DNA from: Gavia stellata
Taxonomy: Eukaryota; Chordata; Aves; Gaviiformes; Gaviidae
NCBI RefSeq assembly: GCF_030936135.1
Contig: NC_082598.1
Location: 12,528,687 to 12,592,686 of the forward strand
Reading direction: 5' to 3'
DNA length: 64,000 bases
The notes beneath the pieces are model-generated. The model saw only the letters and a list, made by a program, of their open reading frames with translations, searched no databases and was not told the origin of the DNA. Below, in pieces: positions 11,276-23,400 of the stretch (within the stretch, counting starts at the first letter, position 1; every line of letters begins with the position of its first letter). The position numbers and the translations under genes were made by a program.

Positions 11276-14200
11276 AACAGGATGGGATCTTTTACAGCCA
11301 TAGATGGTAGAGGGAAAATGGATTTACAAATTGGATGTGTATTTCATTCAACTTACAGAGAAATTTTTGCATACAGATATAGTCTAATAGCAGTGATGTA
11401 GAGAGAGTGTATTAAGCCTGAGGACATTCTGTGGCATGGGATGGGAGGACTGAACCACGTGGAAGAGTCTTGCAGCAGTTCTCAACCACCAAGCCTCGAG
11501 GAGATGGGGAAAACCTATAGCATCAGGCACTGCCTCCTTCCTTGACTGAGCAGGAGCAGTGCTGGGACAGCAGAGAAAGGCTGCAGCTCCCCAGCTTCAC
11601 CCTTTTCCAGGAATGTGAGTGAGGGGGAATCCATGCCGCCCAGTGCAGTTCAGTCCTGGGCTGGGGAGGGGAGGATGGGGAGTTTTGGCCGTCTCCAACT
11701 CCGGGCAGCATCTGATTGCCTCAGGCTCTCCGGGCCAGCGCTTCCTGCTCCTGGGGGGAGAAGTGTAGATGTGATGGATTTGTTTAAGATGTGAGTACCA
11801 TGCGAATATATTTGGTGCATTAGCTGTCTGGGGGCGGGTATTTTCTGTCGGTATGTGTCCTGCTGCGCTTGGATGAAAGGATGCCTTCCTGCCAGATCAT
11901 GTACCAGCCCTCTTAGGACCCAGGAGAAGGGGTTAACCTCTGAGTAACTGAGTCCAGAAGGAGCATGTGCTGAAAAAAGTGACTAGTCCCATGAATTTAG
12001 ATAATTACGCATGCGTCTGGTGTATTTTGCTTAGTATCTTGTAGGAGCAAACCTTAACAGAGAGTAAAGATGAAGGTTCCCCAGCTGCCATCCACCCCCC
12101 AGCAGTTCTTCCCCAAAACATCTCAAGTCTAGTTCTATTTCTAATTTGAAACTATGTTTTTCACTTTTAGAAGCCCTTTTTTTTTTTCGTTTTCCTTAAC
12201 TACTTCCGCACTAGAAACAAAGCAAGCAGTGGCCCTGCAGCACCAAGGGTGGTTTCCAGGCATGGCTTGGTCTATGGATGGATGTGCACAGAGCGCTCAG
12301 AGGAATCTGTAGGAGAGAGGCTCAGACCCTGGCAAAGTTGTTTTGTGCCTCAGGAGATGCAACCTGTACCCGATCAGGCCTGTAGTTTCCAACAGACAGT
12401 GGCCTAATATAAAACTGCTAGCAGGAAATATTTAATAAAAAATCAGAAATCAGTTCCATGAAGACAGCTCCTAATTTTCTGTATATCCGTGTTAGCAAAA
12501 CATTCTTTTAAATTAAGAATGACCTGCTGAACTGCTTCTGGCACAAAATTTAACTGCCCTCTGTCGTAAATTATCTAACGAAAATCAGGACAGTACAATT
12601 GAACAAATATTGGAGGAATGCCCTTTTTAAGTATAAATGGGTTTTGTGATTAAACCCAACCATCGAAAGCTTGCATTCTTGACTTCAGAGTAAGACATTA
12701 GCAAGCAGAACAAAAAGCAGTTGGAAATTGAGTAGCAGCAGAGCTGTTGTAAAATTAAAGTCAGCGGCCCTGAAGATTACGGCACTTGACTGGATTGCTT
12801 TACCAGTGGCTTGGTTGGGTTTGCGATGGATGCACCAGATCTGACAGTTGTGCAGCTGTGGGGTGAGATGGCTCTTACTCAAGCGAAAGGAATCCTTCCT
12901 TTTGCACTGAATCGAGGGATTCTGCAACTGCTCAGCCTAGTCCGTGATGCAGGGAAAAGCCAGTAACTCACAGCAGAAAGTGGGGGGCAGAGCAGCTCCA
13001 TCCTCTCCCAGCAGCCCCCCCATCACACTGGAGTAGGAGCAACAAGGAACTGTGTTTCTAGGGAGATGTGCCATAGGAAGATGATTCAAGTTAACTTTTG
13101 GGTTTGCTATAGGTTCTGCAGATCTGTTCAGAGCAACATTTCCCACATGCCTGAAAGAAAGAGAAGGCTTTTTAAGACTACATCTTTTATTATAATCGTC
13201 TCTTTGATGTCATGGGGATTTTTTTTTTTTGCATTAAACCATATAAAAGTAGTACATTATGGTATTGGCACTAATACTATGTCCAAATTAATGTTTTTAT
13301 TTTATTTAGAAAATGTTCCAAGCCAAAGGCAAAATGCCCCAAATTAGCTTAAAAAAAATACAACCCAAAGAAAAAATTGTCCCCTGGATAAAGCCCAGCT
13401 CTGGGAACAGAGAGAATTAGATTATCTTCCTAACTGGCACCAGCTCCTGCACAGCATTTGGCAGATTACTTAGGTCGGACTTTAGCTGTAGTGTTTATGA
13501 TTAAGTGGAGAGGCTCTGGTTTCCAAACAGGTTAATATGTAATGATATTTTAACTGATATTAGGGGCCAGTTCTTAAAAGTGCTGAAGACTTTGAACTTT
13601 TGGGGAATTTCAAAATGAATCAATGAGATTAATTTTTAAAAATACATATAAAGTAGTGATGTAAAGACACAGACTTCAGTATCTTTCTATTTACAAAATT
13701 ACCTAAAGCTATTGTAATGCCAAAAATTAGTAGGCATTTGAAAAGAATGAAATGCATTGCCATTAAAAAGGCACAAAACAGCCAAAAATAATACCAGAAT
13801 GTTCATTTTTTACTGTCCAAAAATAAATAACTTCTGTTCGTTATAAACGCTACAATTAGGGAGGTAGTGCAAGTTACAAAATCTTTTATTTACTTTATTT
13901 TGAAGTACAATTGAAATTGATTTCTGCTTCAGAACAAAGGTTTAGAGGAGAAAAAAAGATGTTTCTTATGACAGACGATTTTAATTTACTTCTAATGAAT
14001 CTGACTCGTAGCATACTCATTCTTCTGGGCTCTTATTGGAAACTGCCTGAGCAGAAAGTTCGTTTTTCCTGAAAAGTCACACTTCCTTCTGGATGTCAGT
14101 AATAAAGTGTGTATGTTTATTTAGTAAAAAATTGTTGGGTTTTTTTTTTTAACTAAATAAAAGACCTCTCCAAATACACAAGGCTGCCAAGAAGTGGGTA

Positions 14201-16130
14201 TTTGCTGGTAACCTACATGGTAAGTTTCCAGAGCATCTTTTTCTAACATTTAATACTGTATTATTCTGAGGTGAAATAAAATGGTCTTGTGCCTTGAAGG
14301 CATGAAGAAATGGCTCTGGAGCACCGGCTATGAATGAGGGGACCTTCTGACTCTATCTCAGTACGTCAGGTTGGTGGGGCCTTCTATTTTGTCCTGATAA
14401 AAGAATTCTGAACAGATCTTTGGTTCTTGGAGGGGGCCTCTCGCCACCTCGCTGGGCATGTTGCAAATCTCTCCTCCTGGTGTGGCAATTCCTCATACTC
14501 TTGAGGAGAAGAGAAGGTCGGTCGAGGAGGTGCAGAAGATCACCTGCTCCTTGTCACAGCATGCATTTCCCGCTGACAAAATGGTCATGTAACCCTTCAC
14601 AACCTCCTTCTTCTAGTACACCAAGAAATACCTCCATCAGAGTGGGATGTGAGGCTGAATTCAAATGATTCTGAAGCTCCTGAAGACCCTTGGCGGTGAT
14701 CTAATGTGTATGTGCTTATATACAACTGTTGTTCACTGGAGGGTCTCACAACTGCTCAATTAACAGGAATGTGATGTTACAAACTGGGAAACTTCGTATT
14801 TGTGGGATGGGGCTCCTTTTCTTCCATCCCTCTTGCTGCCATGGTGAAGCTGGTGGCTATCACATGCAGTTCATCTCTTTTTTGTGAAGAGCATAGCTGA
14901 AGAGCTGCACTCCCACCAGGCTTACATAAATGTTTGTCAAAATTACACTTTACCTGCTTTAATGTACCTAAATCCCACTATAGAAGAGACTTCTGTTTTC
15001 AAGAAGACAGCATATTCTATTACAATGCCAAAATAAACAGGGAGTAGGAGACAGGGATGAAAACAGAGCTAACGAGGATTTTCTGCTGAGTGAATGTTTG
15101 GATTGTAAACTCTACGGGGGTTTGGACGGTATCCACACTTATGTTCTGAGGAGACTGATCTCACTACCAGTGTCCAACAATAAATAAGGTTTTGCAACGA
15201 GAATAAATAAAATTTTGCAAAGAGAGGTAAGGCTACAGCCTGTCCAAAACCAAAAGGCAGCAAAGAAGCTCGTTAAGAGGTGCAGAATCTATAAGAAAAC
15301 ACAGAGGCAATGCCCTTGCAAAACATGTGCAAATTAGAAAAGAATTTCATAGAATTAAGTGAAACACAAAATAATAAACAAATAAACTATGGCCCAGACT
15401 ATTCCTTGCACTCAGCCTCCCCCTTGTCTTCTCCGCTGGTTCACTGGCGCCAGGGCGTGCTCCAAGTGTAGGGGCAGAAACAGGGACATTTAGTGGTGAT
15501 GGAATCAAATATTGCTAAAATGGTCCCAAAGCAAATGCAACACTTTCCTCCTACCTGTCCTTGTCTGAGCGCACTGCTGCCAGAGATCCATCTCATCTAA
15601 CAAATGCACAACAAGAGGATGCCTCACCCCATCTGTTTGGTGATCTCGGTATAACCTGCCCTTCGGGAAGTTTCCTCTTAACCCCTGAGAAACAGATAAC
15701 CCTGTTTGGTCTTTGTCCTACCCAGTCATCCAGAATTATTAGCAGAAAATACATTCTGTGCATCCTTGCTGATCGTTTATATTCATACTTTTCACGTGAC
15801 AATTTTGTATAATTTCCTTTTATCTGTGGTCTTTCAGTTTAGCTATCTTCTTGCTGTTTAATTATTAAGAGGAGTAAATAGAATCCCCATGTCCTGGTTT
15901 ACATCATTATCTTTACACTTTTTCCTTTCCTAAGACAAATGGATTACGGTTTTGGTTTTTCTCTGAAGCGAGTCTGCTTGATCTTTTAAGCATTTTAATC
16001 ATCATGGGTTCTGTAAGCAGCGTGTAGCATTATAAAAATTAGTGTTGTTTCTGTCCCGCTGTTTATACATTCCCTGTTCTGTTGCTGGTCATGGTACATG
16101 AAGTAGATGTGTTCACTCAATTTGCCTTTT
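11276..16130. other. Non-coding sequence without recognised features
   Basis: No supported exon or repeat family. T-runs occur at 12178-12187 and 14138-14149. A small segment near 15160-15220 has repeated AATAAAT..TTTTGCAA phrases that vaguely recall a poly(A)-signal region, but I could not assign it. Confidence 0.5.
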
Positions 16131-16134
16131 TGTC

Positions 16135-16325
16135 ACACGGGATGGAGTGTGGAATCACGACGGCAGGGACAGAAAGGGACTGGGGAGGGGCCGCAGGGCA
16201 CATCGGGAGTTGCAGGCGTGTCACGAAGAAGTGACATGGCGCTCTCTCCTCCACGTGGGCCATGCTGAGGACGAGCAGGAGGGAGCGACGGGGCAGCCCG
16301 CAGCCCTCAGAGCTGGTGGGAATGG
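16135..16325. promoter_or_regulatory. CpG-denser patch, possible regulatory element
   Basis: About 190 bp with clearly more G+C and more CpG (around 14 by eye) than the surrounding AT-rich DNA. No TATA box, transcription start or splice donor with a convincing exon is visible. It could be an enhancer or minor alternative promoter of the surrounding gene, or simply a GC-rich island of neutral DNA. Confidence 0.2.
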
Positions 16326-19300
16326 GCACTTCTTGGTTTCTGTGTCAGCTCGTGGGTGAATGATGGCAGCGACCTTTCCCAGCAACATCAGGCAAGGCCA
16401 CGGTTAAGGCACCCTGTCTGAAAATGCAGTGTAGAGAGCAGCTTTTCAGAGCTCCTTCCTAAACTTTCTTCCCAATTTTCCCCTTCCCAGTCTTCACATT
16501 TTTCAGGTTTCTACCATCTGTATTGCCTCAGTCTTTTTCTTTGATTTGTTTTTACTCTCCTTAAAGTTCTTATGTTACTTAGAGTCATACTGTTTACTTT
16601 TAAGTGGGAAAGGCTTGAAGATATAGATTTATTTGTTCATTTGGAAAAACTTTGCCATTACTTAGACCACCTAGAAGATTAAACCTTGCCAGGGTACCAG
16701 TGACCCTTCCTGTGTCCTTTACTCAAAGGAATGTACTGTAAATGTGGATAAATAGCAACTTATTTTCTTCTAATGCAGGGAAAGTTAGAAATGACTGAAC
16801 AAATAAGACAGATATGTTTGGCTGCTTGCTGGCAGACCTTTGGTATCATACTCTGGTTAGCCACACTTGCAGCACTTTTTCTTCTTGTCATGCTTTCAGA
16901 TTTGTGTGGTTGCAAAACCATTAAACTGTTAGATGGCATATGCAAGAATTCATATGTTACTTTCACATGTGTATTTAAAAAAATGTGATATAATGATATC
17001 TAACACTTTTTAGCGGATGTCAAGGCTCAAAACAAAAGGGATTAACATTACTATCGTTATCTCCAATGATGGGGAACCTGGAGGATAGAGAGGAGATATC
17101 AGTTGCTTCAGTGCATCTCACAGGTCCATGAAGGACCAGAAGTGGGTCTACTGAATCCTCTAGTATTTTCCTTTTAGTCCTCTATTTTTTGGGGAGCAAA
17201 GGTGTTGGGGCACAGCATATCATTTGGCTACCTCCTAGGCTTTCCACACAGACTTTGCAGCGCCAGGATTGTTTCTCCTCTAAACAGGTTTTTGAGATGT
17301 TACTGAAACTTCTTGAAGCAAAACTGCCCCAGTGTTTGGCTGAAGGATGTGGATTCTCTAACTTACACTTACATAGGTGCCCATCTCTAACTTACGGTTG
17401 GGGAGGTGTTTGCTGTGGTAGTCCCCAACTGCAAATCAGAATATATGGGGCTTGCTAACAAAATGTTATTTTCCAAACTTGAGATATTTTCTGAAAAATG
17501 CCATCTGGCTGTGATACTAGCTGAAGAGCAGTGTTTTTGAGGCACTCTTGCTCAACCTAAAATTTATGTTAAGAGCTCAGTGAACCCTTTTCTTTTCGCT
17601 TTTAATTTGAAGCTCTGCTGACAGCGCTGCTCCATTGATCAGCTGCAGGGATCATTGAACTGTGGCCTCACAGAGCACGCTTCGGGAAACTGCTACCAGA
17701 GCTCGAAAGAGTGATATTAGCTCATGATTTGCTACACTTCCCAAAGGTTCCCAAAGGACCGGGGTACTGGACTGAGTTTTCAGAGCTGTGAATTCATCTC
17801 TGGCTTTGTCATTTATTTTCGTAGTGGTCTTAGGCACTTGCTTTTCTTCGCAGTCACTTAGTTGTTGCTCTTTTTACCTTAAAGAAAGATAATTGGTAAA
17901 AGACTTGATGAGGCTATGGAGAAACTACAGTCCTCAAGGTCCACTTAGCTGTCTGAAGCTGGGCTTTTATTCCTTGTTCTTTCTTCCATAAAGGGAAGAT
18001 ACCAACACTCCAGTCTGAAACCTCCTAAGCTTGAAGGCTTAATGAATATTCATGCAGTGCTCTGAAGAAAAAGTGCATAAGAATTTTCCAAATAATAATC
18101 ACACCTGCTGACTTGTACTCCAAGCCCCCTTCCACTCTTGCTCTTTTATTATTTCAAAATATAGTCTCTCTGTGCCGCAGAATTGAGGCCATTGCTTGGA
18201 ATTTTATAATGAATGTTTCGGAGTTGTGCATGTGGTTTGCTTGAATATCATGACAATTTCCACCTCTTGTTTTACTTCTCCATGTTCTTCTTGTTTCAGA
18301 CTTGTAGGCTAAGCTGATACAGTGGGATACAGTTTCACCAGCCTGTGAAATAATTGTTGTCAGTGTCATCGTGTCGGAATTACACCAGCTGCCTCGGGCC
18401 AGGCTGCGCCCTGGCACGGGCAGCAGTCGGTTGGTGGCATTGGTGGGGCAGATGTATTGGCGTGGCTGAGCATTTTTATTCTGAAGCATTTATTCTTTCT
18501 CAGTATGGGGGGGATAAAAAGTGAAATCCGAGTAGTTTTCATTAATCCATGCTGCAAATAATCTCTGGCTTGGCTTGAAATCCAATCCTCTTCCTCACTA
18601 CTCCTGGACTGAGGTAAGCCATTTGCCTGCAGGCTAGTGCAAGCCAGGAATGCAGATCTGGGGGCCCAAGTGGCCTGTGATTGTCCTCCCAGGCCAGACT
18701 CCTTGGGATCGGTGCGGAGCATCGTATGCTGAAATTGGGTGTCCCTCTGAGCCCGCGCCTCCCCGTTTGGCAGAGGCACAGCATCCTTCTGCTCCATGTC
18801 AGGCTAATTAGGTGAGGGGCCCGGGGGCTGAGAGCGCTGCCAGGATGGCTGTCAGCGTCTGACTTCTCGCCAGCCATCTGAGGCAGTTTGGCATTACAGA
18901 TCGAGGAGAGGCTGGAAACTAGAAAATCATGAATGCTTACATGGGTCTGCCATCATCATCATCGTTATTATTGCTTATTAGCATCTGCGCATCTGGTCAA
19001 GCCATGCTGCAGCATGCGCAGGGGGGGCTCCTGCCAGCGGGGTCTGCCCCCATCCGCAGGGCTGGGGTGCTGGGACAGCCCTGCAATGTCCCGGAAACCT
19101 GCAAAGTGGTGTAGAAGTTTATTGATAAAATCAAATACTATTGAAGTTATTAATAGCATTTTAGTAAATTCTATATGCGTTGAACAATTTTTTCTAATTC
19201 TCTAATACAAATACCTAATAATTTGCTATATAGGGGGTTGGGCTTTTTTAAGATGTAAGGAAAACTTATGTCTTCTTCAGAAAGTCCTTAAGGACTTTCC

Positions 19301-22039
19301 ACTGCATCCAGGTCACATGATTTAGATCCACACTTTAATTACAAAAGCCAAAGACAAAAATAGACAACACTGTCAAAAAAGGACAAAATTAGTCAGATTA
19401 TCTTGAGAGGGCCACAGCTGGATTTGGATTTTCAGATGTGCTAAGGGTTAGATTATCTCAGCAACCGTTGATGTTGGGAGACCTTTGCCATTAATGGGAA
19501 TCATTAGATAAATGCTGTTTGGATCTGAGGTTTTCTCTCAAACTTTCAGTGTTACACATTCAGCATGGATATATTTGGTCTATAGAGCTAATTTGCTGTT
19601 ATAGCATGGAAATGATGTTGACACCAAATTTGTAGATTTAGAGAACTGCAGAATGTGCAATTTTCCCCACCTCTTGCTGGTGTCCACAGGAGGGAAATAT
19701 CAGGTATTCCTGCTGCAGGATGTGCACGGAACTGCTCCAGCATGCAGTGTGGATGGGACACCAGCCCTCCATGTGTCCTATCTCTCCTTGTGATATGTCA
19801 GGAGATCGGTCACAGAAGACCGCCTGATTCTTTCATGCTGAGATCCCCCACTATTGCTTGATCCTACGGAAAAAGGGATTTCTAAACAGCCTGAGTTTGG
19901 GACTACAGCCCCATGGAGCTCCACGGAGCATTGATTTAGGTACAAGTACATCTAGGGTGGTGTTCCACCACAAAGTTACTCTAGCATAACTAAGTATTGC
20001 ACCTAATAACTGTATCAGTCCCCTGCTCCAGTCCGTCCCGTGGCTGCACAAGCACACATGCCAGCCCAGAGAAGAGGCAGGAATGACAGCCTGGCTTTGG
20101 GAAGGGTACGTGCGGCTGCTCCTTTTGGTGGCAACATTGAGTTATGCTCCGTGAAGGTCTTTGTGGTACTAAGCCTGCCTTGGTTTCCCATCTGTAAAGC
20201 AGAGAGAGTGCTATTTCTAACCCAAAAGGGTGGTAGGAAAATTAAATAGTTAATGGGCCTACAGTGCCTTGAGAATGTAAATTACTTTCTAAAAGTTACG
20301 TGATGATATTTGCTCTCCTGCTTCTTTCACTTGAAAAATTGCAAAGGTTTTTTTTAGAATCCATGCCTTCATCATAACTCATTTCTTGATTTGGCTATTA
20401 GGCAGTTTTCAGTAGTTTGCCATCTGGAATGAAAAGAAAGTGTAAGATGATTTTGCCTTTCTTTGTATGTCTCTTCAGAAAAATTGGGGGCAAAAAAGTG
20501 TAATCCTGGGAAAATGGATTAAAGCAGCATAGAAGAAAACTCTTTACCGCAAGTGCACGTTTGCATCTTTCCTGTGAACCAGCTATTTAACTGAGATAAA
20601 CCTTTTTGTTCTTCTTCAAGGAATATTGTTAAGGTTCATGGACTCCGAATGACCATCTCTCTCTCTTTTTTCTTCTCATGCTCCTTCCTATCCACGGGAC
20701 AGCCTGGCCTTTTCGAAGCACCTTTCTGCCATTCTCAAATGCCCCAAAACAAAGGCTCATTTAAATAGTTTCCATTTTTCCACTGGACTTTTCTGCCTTT
20801 TGCCAATTGTCTGTCATTGTCTTGCTGCTAGGAGGTGAAGGAGGTCATCTTGCATTTTTTTATTGCTGATGTGTATATATATTGTGAGCCTCTGCAAATA
20901 GGGGGACAGAACTGGAAAGGACTAGGATACGATGCATTTTATCCTTTCTTTTTTTTTTTTTTTTAGTTTTAGCAGCTTATTTGCTATAACCACAGTGCTC
21001 AAAGTGTAGCTTACGAAAAAAAATGGTTACACACTTTCTTCTTCGAAGTTTCTTCGCTGCATTTTCAAACTGCTTTGAACAGGAGGGAAGGGGTTTTTTG
21101 TTTTTTTTTAGATGTATAAGTTTCTCTAGAGCCCCCTAAAAAATACCAAAGTGGATTTGATCACTTGCCTTCTTATTGTAGATAATTTCTAACTCGCATG
21201 ATGAAAAGTACATGTAGGGTAAAATCATTTTTACTAGGAGGCTTTTAAAAACATCCAGTTTGATAAATGTTCCTATAAGCAGTTTCCAGCATGTCTTACA
21301 TGGGAAAGAAGAGAACAGATTTCTATCTATCTCAGAGTTTTTCCACTGAAGCCTGTGAAATTAGTCCTTCTCTAAAACCAGTATGTTGCAGTTTATATAT
21401 AGGGAATACCTCTTTGAGACTTTGTGTGGATTAAAGGCCACAGAATTAAGATTTGTATGAATATGCTAATGTCAAGGACTTTTTTGGCAGTATATACTTG
21501 ATACTTCTCGCATTTCTGCTTTTCTTCTGCTTTTCTTCATGCAGTGCAAATCAGATGCAAATAGGAAACTATTAGGAATAAATGATCGAGATGATAAAAT
21601 GCAATTTTAGTTGTTTCCTTAATGTCCATGATTGGCAAACAGCCCCTAGAAATTGGGCTAGGAGATGTAATTTATACAAGCAATACCAGCCCAGGGTTTT
21701 CTGTACATTTGCTTGTGAAAGACCTTTTTATGTTCTTTGAAAGATATTTACACTTTATTAATTTACTTTTTAGCTCTGATGAAAGTGTATGGGGGAAGAA
21801 GAAGAAGGAAGAGTAAGGGAGCACAGACTAGGAGGAGGAAGCTTCAGTCCGATTTGTTGCACTGAAATGAAGCATGTTGATCTCTCTTCACAAAGGAAGG
21901 ATCCTGTCAGATTAGAGGCTACTGTCACCCCATTTTGAGTTGCAAGAAGGGTTGCATGCGTATCCTAATAATTATCTGTAATGCTAAGGAAGACAGATGT
22001 AGCATTAGCTTCTGATTCAAGCAACCGCCGTATTAATTT
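16326..22039. other. Non-coding sequence with possible conserved regulatory blocks
   Basis: No exon is supported. The stretch from about 18000 to 19100 has repeated homeobox-like phrases (for example TTCATTAATCCAT near 18540 and TTAATGAATATTCATGCAG near 18040) amid CpG-containing segments, a texture often seen in conserved non-coding elements. That is an impression only. A T16 run lies near 20949-20964. Confidence 0.35.
19280..19299. repeat. Perfect 20-bp palindrome containing a kappa-B-like half
   Basis: GAAAGTCCTTAAGGACTTTC equals its own reverse complement. The right half, with the next base, reads AGGACTTTCC, one mismatch from a classical NF-kappa-B site GGGACTTTCC. The left half has GGAAAGTCC-like symmetry lacking one base. 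Function is unproven. Confidence 0.85.
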
Positions 22040-22290
22040 TCAAGTGAGCAGCAGCAGAAGCAGATGGTGAGATGAGGCAAGGATGCAAATGTTTGCCATC
22101 GATAGCTTTCACCTTTGTGTAATGGCAGTGGCCGATGGCGGGCTGAGCCGGCGGGCCGGTCGCTGCCCAGCCGCACCAGCTGGTCCTTCCCCAGCCTGGC
22201 TGCGGAGGGATGCTGCACAGGGCTCATCTGCGCACGGCTGCAGGCGTGACACGGGTTGTTTGTGCTATGATGCAATGGGATATCTTTTAT
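22040..22290. promoter_or_regulatory. GC/CpG-rich patch with octamer motif, possible enhancer or alternative promoter
   Basis: A perfect octamer ATGCAAAT lies at 22083-22090. It is followed by CATCGATAG and CACCTTTGTG phrases and then a CpG-dense block (about 22125-22255, roughly a dozen CpGs by eye). On the far side is TGATGCAAT near 22268, which resembles a C/EBP-ATF composite site. Such clustering fits an enhancer or a minor promoter. No transcription start is visible, and single motifs this short also occur by chance. Confidence 0.25.
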
Positions 22291-23244
22291 ATAGAGTCAG
22301 CACATTTTTGATAATAACTGAGACCAACGGATGCAGCAGTCTGTGGTTTCCTAGTTAGGTTATGAGTCTGTGCAAAACGAAGCACATCATAAACTCAGGA
22401 AAATCTGCAAACTTGCTAGAAACTGAAATCCTTGCTGGTTTTTTTTCTTGGGGGAGGGTGCTGGGTTTTTGCCTTTGAGATCTCAGTGGGAGGATATTTG
22501 GCAGTGCATCTTCTTTGTTACTCAGGAATACGGGAAGAACTGGGAAGCACCTTTTGGCAAATATTGTTAAACAAGCCATCCAGGGCCCTATCCAGCAATA
22601 CAAGGCAGGAGATCCATGGCACACCCAACCCTTGGTGAAGCTTATGTTGATCAGGATATTCCCTCAGCTGCGACAGAGGACTGGTGAGGACAAATGGAGT
22701 CGCAGTGATCCTCCTAGTCATAAAATGTGGCTTCCTTGCCCAAGTGATACGGCTGAAGTATGCTCAGAGATAGCTGTGTAATTTGAACAGAGGGTTTTGT
22801 TCTGGATCCAATGGTCCATTTTTTTCTTTATGGTATCTGTCAGCTGACACAAGCAGGCAATCATGAGGAGAATATGCTGAGGATATGTGTAAAGTGCATT
22901 TTTTCTCTCTCATGGCCAGATACGAAGTATTTAGATCCTGTAACAGTGAGAAGCTGGTGTTGCTTGTGCTGTTCAGTTCTGTGGCAGCACATGTTATAAA
23001 CGGTAAATTAGCTCATTGACCTCAAAAAATGCACCCAGCCTCAGGGTGAGTAAGAGCATGGGCTGATACCTGTTACAGTCCTCCCAGAATGATTTTTTTA
23101 CCCTGGACTGTGCTGTGTCAGCGTCTTTAGCTATCAAGTGCTTAGAGTGCTATGCTACGCCTCTGGTAATGGTAACGTTTTGGACACACTCCTCAGAGCT
23201 TTGAAATGCTCTTGTATGGGAGAAGAATTGTAACTGTCACTCCC
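22291..23244. other. Non-coding sequence without recognised features
   Basis: Several overlapping open frames of 60-90 codons occur on both strands, but none shows a domain or a coding bias I can support. Confidence 0.45.
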
Positions 23245-23400
23245 TGTTGGAAAGGGCCAGCTGTGAGCGGGGAGGATGGAGCAGGCGCGGCTGGCCGGGC
23301 AGCACCCGTGCTGGTGCCAGGGCACGTCCCGGCAGCGGCCCCGTTCTCCCATCCTCCGGGCTGCATCCTCCCGCTGCTGGCAGGATGAACAGGCATCCGA
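23245..23400. promoter_or_regulatory. Short CpG-island-like patch
   Basis: About 155 bp with estimated G+C near 70% and about 13 CpGs by eye, giving an observed/expected CpG ratio of roughly 0.6. It is embedded in AT-rich DNA and is shorter than the usual 200-bp island definition. Multiple overlapping open frames here follow from the GC content and are not evidence for a protein. It could be an alternative first exon or promoter of AFAP1 or an enhancer; nothing in the sequence decides this. Confidence 0.25.

Noticed and set aside
15060..15240. A possible LTR end with poly(A)-signal-like AATAAA phrases
   Set aside because: No paired terminal repeat, primer-binding site or internal retroviral coding sequence could be found nearby.
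16773..16988. A small membrane-protein-like frame after an AG following a T-rich tract
   Set aside because: The apparent acceptor is weak, no partner exon is visible, and one hydrophobic run in 71 residues is common by chance.
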